Shown in pieces: positions 57,438 through 64,000 of a DNA stretch of 64,000 nt; the stretch's first letter is position 1; every line of letters starts with the position of its first letter. The position numbers and the translations under genes were made by a program. Below the pieces are notes generated by a model. That model was not told the DNA's origin. It made no database searches and saw only the letters and a program-made list of their open reading frames with translations. The DNA comes from Austropuccinia psidii (Eukaryota; Basidiomycota; Pucciniomycetes; Pucciniales; Sphaerophragmiaceae). Location: the NCBI GenBank assembly GCA_023105745.1, contig JALGQZ010000003.1, positions 74,932,696 through 74,996,695 of the forward strand, written 5' to 3'.

Positions 57438-59357
57438 TGTAAGATGTGACTATGAAACTGATGATAATATTACTATTAATCAACAGTACTATGTCTGTTC
57501 TTATGAAATATAATAATAAAATATTATTATAACCACAATTAAATAATTAAAAAAAATTATTTCTTTCACGTGTTAAGCACTACTAGTGATTTTAACAGTG
57601 AGAAAGTAATTGTCTACAAGAATCAATTACAAGAAGAATTTAATAATAAAAACTTCTTTATTAAAATAATAAAATTATTTTAATATATAATTATCTTTTG
57701 CAAGAATAATTATAAAGATAATTCTTGAAGAAAACTATTACTAGAGAAAAACTTTAAGAATTAAAGATAAATGACTCACTAATACTCCAAAGAACTTATT
57801 GATAATAAAAGTAGAGAAATTTGACGTGGAATTGTGGATTTAAGGGATCAAAAGGATTTATAACAGTATTACAACAATATATAGTTGGATTCTATGATTT
57901 CACGTCTTTCTGATTGATTCTGAAAGAATTAAAACACTTAAGAATAGTTGAACTAATACTTACTTGTTGGTAATAAAGATTTAATAAATTGATAAGATGA
58001 TCATGAAAAAACAGCAAGAAGAGGCTTCTTTTAAGTCAACAACAGCTCACAGAGGCGTGCCATGGAGCAAACTGAAAAACCAGTGAGTGAGAAAACAATA
58101 AACCTTTTTGGATTATTGATTGCATCATCTGTTGTCATGTAAGATTATCATAATTACTTAATTGATGCTTTTACGTGACTACCAACCCCAATATGATTAA
58201 GAATAAAAGGATTAACACTTGTAAATCTTCTTTTATTCTAAAATAATCATTGATTTCTCAAAGTTATCAATGTTATTGCCAATTTCATCACAGGTTGTAA
58301 TTACTGTGAATTTTTGAAGATTCAGTGTTTCACGTAGAATATCCAAAAATGGACTGTAAGTAAAACTTTTAATTTTACTAGTAAAACTGTAATTCTTTTT
58401 GGTTGTACCATAGATAATACAGTTCTCCTTTAGTCCTGAAAGTTTCAGAAAGATTCATTAAGAATTGTATTTTTAATGAATTTTTGAAGGTTTTACCTCA
58501 TTTCTACGTAGAATTGCAAATAGCAGTGTTTTGCTGGTTGCTATGAGGTAAATCAATGAATATGGGTCCCAAAAGGGTTTTAATTACTCTTTTGGGGTTT
58601 ATCCATGGAAAGTCATTAGTAATTGACATGGTTACAGGAGTGTAAGTAGCTCATTACCTCCTTGGCACGTCAAAATAGCAGGTTATTTGCTATTTTCTGA
58701 TGTTTTACAGTAGTTGTAACTTGGTAACCAAGTTCCCAAAGAGTTTTAGTTTACCAATTGGGCCAAGATGAGCCATGGATCCATGCTCTGGAGCTATCCA
58801 CGCCTCTGAGGCCTCAGAAGTTGGGTACCCTGGCTCTCTTTGATGTCTTTTGTCCCCCTTGCCTATTTTTTACGTCAAAATAGTAATTTAAGCTTAAAGT
58901 GAGATATCCACTATGGGTGTACCAAAAGTCCATGTAAGAATACCATGATATTAAGTGCTCAAAACATGCATAACACTATTCTTAGTGTATATGTAACATG
59001 GGATTTCTCACTTTCCCATTATTTTGGCTAAAAATCAAGAAAAACAAAAATTTTCACGGATCTTTTATGTGGTATTAATGATGTGGTATTGAAGTATTTT
59101 CCATTTTACCACCTCAAATACTTAAATTGAGCTTATTCACTCTATGGAGCTACCCTAGGTGAATTTTTGTGTAGAATCCAAATCTGGTCTTAAATCCATG
59201 GATTTACTTACTCAATAAAAAGTTATTCATCTTTTCTGAAATTGAAAATGATGAATTTTGGATATATGCATGACTTATGAGTTTTGCATAATTCAAAATT
59301 TCTTTTTAAGATAATTGTGGCCTATTTGGGTATGTAAAATATACCTCAAGGCTCACA
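57438..59357 (-). repeat. TE-J 3' LTR (LTR family 1, 1,920 bp)
   Basis: Homologous to 167-2088 with several percent difference. TGTGAGCC...CATCTTACA on the minus strand. Confidence 0.93.
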
Positions 59358-59398
59358 TTCCCTCCCACCAAAAAATAAAATTGTACTACAATTTTATT
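59358..59398 (-). promoter_or_regulatory. TE-J polypurine tract and hairpin
   Basis: GGTGGGAGGGAA beside the LTR, preceded by the perfect inverted repeat AATAAAATTGTA-G-TACAATTTTATT in sense, identical to TE-E. About 100 bases of untranslated sequence separate it from the stop codon. Confidence 0.8.
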
Positions 59399-59499
59399 AG
59401 TGATAAAAAGAATAAGGCCCCAAAAGGGGGTTAATGTCCACTGTCCAACCTCTTCACATTACTCAGATCAAGTAATTTAAAGCACATTTATAGACATAT

Positions 59500-62400
59500 T
59501 CAGGCTTGTGGCCTTCTTTCATGTCTAAATCTTCTTAAGAGTTTATCTGAGTCAGGTATTTCTGATTCTGCCATCCATTCATCTTCATGTACTGGGTTTC
59601 TATATCTGACAAGATATTCTCTTTGATTTTTACCCCTAATTCTCCTTTCTTTGATGACTTTCTTAATCTTTTTGTCTTCATTCTGTTCCACAGGTGGTAC
59701 AGTTAAAGGAGTTGGGTTTCTTAAAGGAAACAATTCTTTATCAGCTGGTTGATAAGGTTTTATCAAGCTGACTGGAAATGTGGGGTGTTTATTTTCCAAT
59801 TCACCACTCAATTCCACTTGAACTGCATTGGTTCCATGTAAGGCAACAATAACAAAAGGTCCTACATAAGAATCTTCAAGTTTCTTTGGGCCTTTGATAT
59901 TATTAACATTCAAGGTTGAAACTAGAACTAAGTCCCCTACTTTGAAGTCTGGTACTTTATGACTCTTGTCCCACTTCTGTTTTGCATAATCAAATGCATC
60001 ATCCATACTTTGTTTTGCATGGTGTTTTACTTTATCAAGCATTAATTTGAAGCTGGAAGCTGTAGGATGAATGTCAATCAAGTCTTTCCTCAGTGTGTCT
60101 GCTGGGAGTCTTGGATTCCATCCTTTTTCTAACATAGCAGGAGTTTGTCCTGTGGAAGAATGGACTGATGTCTTGTATGCCAATTCTAATGCAGGTATCA
60201 GAGTGCACCAGTCATGGGTAAAGCCATCTGAGTCTTTAAATTCTAATCCATAAGCACAAAATCTCCTGATCATGTCTTCTAAAGTTTGAATCATCCTCTC
60301 TGCTAGCCCATCTGTTTGAGGGTTATATGCTGTAGAGAATGATAACTTAGTCCCAAACAATCTATGAAGATTGGTCCAAAGTGCAGATGTGAACTTGGGG
60401 TCTCTGTCACTTATGATATTCTTAAATAACCCTGTATGAGAAATAACTCTACTCCATAAAAGAAGAGCTGTATCCATAGCAGTGTCATCTTTATGACATG
60501 GTAAGAATATGGGAGTTTTGCTATATCTGTCTACAATGACTAAACAAGCATTATAACTTTTGTCACCACTTGGAGGAAGTGCTGTGACCCAATCCATGTG
60601 AACAACTTCCCAAGGGGATTTTGGTTCTTGAATATGGATCATTAATCCAAATTTCTTGCCTGTACTCCTGTTTGCTTTTTGGCATCTATCACAGGTATGG
60701 CAATATTCAATGGTTTCTTTTCTCCAAGATGGCCACCATGCACAGTTCTTCACCTTTTCAAGTGTTCTGTCTTCTGATAGGTGTCCAGAGTAAATGCTAT
60801 CATGGCATTCATGAAGAATGGTATTGATGAGCAATCTACTACACAATGTCATCACACAAGAATGTTTTGTTCTATGGTAAATAATCCCATCAAACAAGTG
60901 AAATCTTCCTTCAGAATAGGAATTTTTCCAAACTTCATCTAGTGTATTAACCAAAGATGTGTCTTTGCAGTCTTTATCCAATAAAGAAGTCAAGATATGG
61001 CAATTCTTGTCTTGTTTATAAGACTCTCTGACCTCTTCAAAGAATTCAGTCCCAATATCAGTTATGTTAATCCCTTCAATTGGAATCTGTGGTTCAGCTT
61101 CCAAAGGTACATAAGCTGGGTTATCAGGAGTGTTGGCTAAAGCCCATCTACTAAGTCCATCAGCATTTTTGTGAATGTTTCCTGCTTTATGAACTATAGT
61201 CATGTTTCCTCTATATTCTTGAATGGCTATTTGCCATCTCAACATATGTCTGTTGGGAGTTTTCATGTTAAGAAGTGATTTCACGGCATTACAGTCAGTT
61301 ATCACTTCAAAAACACTGCCATCAAGGTAATAGTGTAATTTCTCAAGTGCCCATACCAAACATAAGCACTCCATTTGGCTTGCACCATATCTGGCTTCTG
61401 TTGGTTTGATTTGTCTTGAGATATAACAAACTGGTCCTTCTGTAGGTTTGTCATCAATAATTTGGACTTGGTGTAGGGCTGCTCCTAATCCATCTCCACA
61501 TGCATCAATGTACAATTTAAAAGGAATATTCCAGTCAGGCATGAGGAGTAAAGGTGCTTCTGTAAGGGCTTTCTTTATCTTCTCATAAGCTTTAATTCTT
61601 TCCTGTGTCATTTCAAATACAGTCTGTTGATCACAGATTCTATAAAGTGACTTGGCTAGAATTGCAAAATCTTTCAAGTGTTGCCTATAGTAACTAGCAA
61701 ATCCAAGAAAAGACATCATTTCTTTTTTATTCTGGGGTATTGGCTTAAGTAACACTGCTGCTACTTTATTCTTGTCAATACCCAAGCTCAAACCAGAAAC
61801 AACATGTCCTAATGCTTTGAGTTCTTCAAAACCAAAATTGCATTTCTTAAGTGAAATTTTCATGTTCACTTCTGCAACTTTATGAAGTACTCTTGCAAGT
61901 CTTTCAAGGTGCAAAGACCATGAGTCAGAACATATAATAATATCATCAATATAAATGATAAGCCATCCTTCAGACAATTCTGTGGGGAAGATGGTATTCA
62001 TCATTCTTTGATAATGAGATGGAGCATTTTTAATGCCAAATGGCATTCTAAGATACTCATAAATACCACAGTGAGTGATAATTCTAAGTAATTTCCTAGC
62101 TTTAGGCGTCAAAACATTTTGATGGAAGCCTTTTAATGCATCCATTGATGTTATATACTTGGCTTTAGACAATTGAGTCAAGGTTTCTTGGATCCTAGGG
62201 ATTGGATACCTATCTGGAACTGTGTAGGTATTCAAAGCTCTAAAATCTCCAACCATTCTTGACTTATCATTATGCCATGCAATAATAACAGGTGTTGTCA
62301 CTTCAACTTCCTCATTATGGCCTACTTTCCTTAGCACACCAAGTTGGATCAACTCTTGGATATGTTTTTCCAAGGCCTCTCTAGCTCTGGGACTGGCTGG

Positions 62401-63999
62401 ATAAGCTGGTCTTCTAAGTACTGGAGGATATGGTCTATCAATATTAAGAGTAATATCAATTTCATGTCCCCTTATAGCGCCTAATGGTTCATTATCAGAT
62501 GCAAATGCATTATTGTATGTATATAATACATCAATAAGTTCATTCCTCATCTTTGGTGACAATGATGGATTAATTTGTGCTTCAACAAGTTGTTTAAACA
62601 CAAATTCATCTTTGTAAGTATCTTTGACAGAAGATACTACAGATATCTGTTTTGGCATATTGGAGAAAGCAAATTTTTGCCTTTTGTTATCTCCAATTGT
62701 GAAATATCTGTCTTTATGGTTATTTATATCAATACCATAAATATTCAAGTAATCATTTCCAAGAATGATATGCTGAGATGTACAATTATCCATTACTACA
62801 ATCTCAGTTTTCATTCTTACACTTCCTGCTGGATGTGGGAATACAATATTAGTATCCAATATGCCCAAGGGGTACATATTGTTACTGGCACTACTGAACT
62901 GTACACCTTCTATTGGTAATAGATGGTTTTTCCATTCAGGAAGTATAATTTGGAGATAATCCTTGCCAATACAAGTGCAAAATGCCCCTGTATCCAGATT
63001 TACTTTGGCTTCAATATCACCCATTAGAACTGATGTGATACAGGATGCTCCAGCAGTGTAACCCTTTCCTCTAGCAGGTTTTGTTTTACACATTCTGGCA
63101 TCTTGGATATTGATCAGGTTGTAGCAATCCTCACTGTACTGTGGCAAGTGGGTATGGACTTCTGTGACCTCAAAGAAAGCTGAAATGTTTTCAATGGGAT
63201 AGTCCTCTACTGGTGTATCTTCAGAGACTGCAGAATCTTGATCAGACTCTTCTTTCTCTTCAGTACACTGAATGTCTTCAATGATTTGAACTTCATTGAT
63301 CTTTGTCTTCTTAGGGCAAGTGTTGGCTAAATGTGAAGTACTTCCACATTTATGACACTTCAAGACAGGTCTTTCTGGTCTTCTTTCCTCTCTAGGAATC
63401 TTTGAGACTATTTTGGACTCTATTGGGTTTCTAACCCAAGTTTTACCAATTCTTGTTCTGGTAATGATATCTTCCATAGCATTAATGTAGTCCTCTGTTG
63501 AACAGGGTTCCACACATCTGCTTTTGATAGCATGTTCCAGTTCTCCTCCACACTTTCTTAATATTTTCATATCAATCATAGTGTCAGACATATCTGGGTG
63601 TAAAGCAGATAATCTGTCTTTTTGTTTGAAGAACCAAGTGAGTGGTTTGTCTTTTTCTGAGTTAAAAATGGCACTTTCAAAAGCATTCTCCATTTTAAAC
63701 CTCCAAGAATTATTGGCCCATTTGGTAATCACTTCAGATTTCCACCAAGACCAGTCATGTCTTCCATGATCCATTCTCATTTTGTAATACCATTTCTTTG
63801 CAGTCTTGGTAAACAAACAATGTAATTTTCCTACTATGATTTCATCAGGTATATTAAAGTCCTCTTGCAACATATCAATAGTCCTGATGAATTCAATATG
63901 GTTGTATTCTCCTTCACCAGAGAATGTTGGCCATTCTTCTAATTTGGGAATATCCTTTGCAGAAATAACATTCTCTCCTAAGAATGGAGTCAAACTTTC
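59500..63999 (-). CDS. TE-J gag-pol (5' end beyond the window)
   Basis: An open frame of about 1,499 codons that runs off the right edge. Numbered from the TTG at 63993: Gag core 20-185; knuckle C213-X2-C216-X4-H221-X4-C226; protease D334-T-G-A; RT with Y681-I-D-D; RNase H D830, E875, D900, D945; integrase zinc residues H1064/H1071/C1101/C1104; catalytic D1134, D1196, E1232 (35 between the last two); chromodomain-like tail about 1447-1495 ([16 protein letters not shown]). All catalytic residues are present. AYNPQTDG replaces the AYHPQTDG of its relatives. This is the best-preserved long-LTR gag-pol here. Confidence 0.95.
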   Translation of the reverse strand, partial: ESLTPFLGENVISAKDIPKLEEWPTFSGEGEYNHIEFIRTIDMLQEDFNIPDEIIVGKLHCLFTKTAKKWYYKMRMDHGRHDWSWWKSEVITKWANNSWRFKMENAFESAIFNSEKDKPLTWFFKQKDRLSALHPDMSDTMIDMKILRKCGGELEHAIKSRCVEPCSTEDYINAMEDIITRTRIGKTWVRNPIESKIVSKIPREERRPERPVLKCHKCGSTSHLANTCPKKTKINEVQIIEDIQCTEEKEESDQDSAVSEDTPVEDYPIENISAFFEVTEVHTHLPQYSEDCYNLINIQDARMCKTKPARGKGYTAGASCITSVLMGDIEAKVNLDTGAFCTCIGKDYLQIILPEWKNHLLPIEGVQFSSASNNMYPLGILDTNIVFPHPAGSVRMKTEIVVMDNCTSQHIILGNDYLNIYGIDINNHKDRYFTIGDNKRQKFAFSNMPKQISVVSSVKDTYKDEFVFKQLVEAQINPSLSPKMRNELIDVLYTYNNAFASDNEPLGAIRGHEIDITLNIDRPYPPVLRRPAYPASPRAREALEKHIQELIQLGVLRKVGHNEEVEVTTPVIIAWHNDKSRMVGDFRALNTYTVPDRYPIPRIQETLTQLSKAKYITSMDALKGFHQNVLTPKARKLLRIITHCGIYEYLRMPFGIKNAPSHYQRMMNTIFPTELSEGWLIIYIDDIIICSDSWSLHLERLARVLHKVAEVNMKISLKKCNFGFEELKALGHVVSGLSLGIDKNKVAAVLLKPIPQNKKEMMSFLGFASYYRQHLKDFAILAKSLYRICDQQTVFEMTQERIKAYEKIKKALTEAPLLLMPDWNIPFKLYIDACGDGLGAALHQVQIIDDKPTEGPVCYISRQIKPTEARYGASQMECLCLVWALEKLHYYLDGSVFEVITDCNAVKSLLNMKTPNRHMLRWQIAIQEYRGNMTIVHKAGNIHKNADGLSRWALANTPDNPAYVPLEAEPQIPIEGINITDIGTEFFEEVRESYKQDKNCHILTSLLDKDCKDTSLVNTLDEVWKNSYSEGRFHLFDGIIYHRTKHSCVMTLCSRLLINTILHECHDSIYSGHLSEDRTLEKVKNCAWWPSWRKETIEYCHTCDRCQKANRSTGKKFGLMIHIQEPKSPWEVVHMDWVTALPPSGDKSYNACLVIVDRYSKTPIFLPCHKDDTAMDTALLLWSRVISHTGLFKNIISDRDPKFTSALWTNLHRLFGTKLSFSTAYNPQTDGLAERMIQTLEDMIRRFCAYGLEFKDSDGFTHDWCTLIPALELAYKTSVHSSTGQTPAMLEKGWNPRLPADTLRKDLIDIHPTASSFKLMLDKVKHHAKQSMDDAFDYAKQKWDKSHKVPDFKVGDLVLVSTLNVNNIKGPKKLEDSYVGPFVIVALHGTNAVQVELSGELENKHPTFPVSLIKPYQPADKELFPLRNPTPLTVPPVEQNEDKKIKKVIKERRIRGKNQREYLVRYRNPVHEDEWMAESEIPDSDKLLRRFRHERRPQA

Positions 64000-64000
64000 T

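Larger units (their letters stand above)
51053..64000 (+). mobile_element. TE-I: long-LTR Ty3/Gypsy element (partial), interrupted by TE-J
   Basis: Plus-sense sister of TE-F, with 5' LTR at 51053-53079, primer region, leader exon and open gag-pol to 57437. The remainder lies past TE-J, outside the window. The left flank GCTTC (51048-51052) would be its target duplication. It sits in TE-A pol. Confidence 0.9.
57438..64000 (-). mobile_element. TE-J: long-LTR Ty3/Gypsy element (partial)
   Basis: Minus-sense member of LTR family 1, inserted in TE-I RT. The left flank ACTAT (57433-57437) should be the target duplication; the right end is outside the window. gag-pol is open to the window edge. Confidence 0.92.

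Noticed and set aside
1..64000. Host genes, tRNA/rRNA genes, CRISPR arrays
   Set aside because: Every substantial ORF is explained by a retroelement. The repeats are LTRs or minisatellites, and I found no tRNA- or rRNA-like sequence.

Overview
The window is a block of nested LTR retrotransposons from a large, AT-rich fungal genome. I see no host gene, rRNA, tRNA or CRISPR array. The Gag/Pol types, chromodomain-tipped integrases and short GT-AG introns suggest a basidiomycete. From memory the proteins resemble those abundant in rust fungi, most like myrtle rust (Austropuccinia psidii); I could not check this by search.

All 64 kb appear to lie inside one decayed element (TE-A, minus, 48356-51052). 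Left branch: TE-A's LTR was entered by a Gypsy LTR (TE-B, tail 47890-48355). TE-B was entered by a Copia element (TE-C, 47293-47889), and TE-C by a Gypsy element (TE-D, plus, 1-166 and 40983-47287). TE-D was entered by TE-E (minus, 167-40982). TE-E received TE-F (minus, 25796-36492) and TE-G (plus, 2306-22127). TE-G was entered by TE-H (minus, 10118-19618). Right branch: TE-A's pol was entered by TE-I (plus, 51053 to the right edge), and TE-I by TE-J (minus, 57438 to the right edge). Five-base target duplications are visible for TE-E, TE-F, TE-G and TE-H. LTR divergence by eye falls with depth.

There are two Gypsy designs. TE-A, D, E, F, I and J have long LTRs (about 1.9-2.2 kb) and, where visible, one gag-pol frame. 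TE-E, F and I share an 18-nt post-LTR sequence and a leader exon upstream of gag. They also share a +1-frame ORF inside gag, probably reached by splicing. TE-G and TE-H have 760/764-bp LTRs and separate gag and pol joined by a conserved -1 frameshift signal. Their primer site is the exact complement of a stretch within their own LTR, and the two sides covary between the elements, as expected for Tf1-like self-priming.

The most unusual object is an antisense, intron-containing gene between pol and the 3' LTR of TE-G (20409 down to 9609). It encodes an exact Zn(II)2Cys6 cysteine pattern and lies downstream of a CGG-rich block. The copy is broken by one nonsense codon and by TE-H. The sister element TE-H has no such gene and carries a GCGCAAA minisatellite there. 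TE-H has intact gag and pol and near-identical LTRs, and is the youngest element by LTR divergence.
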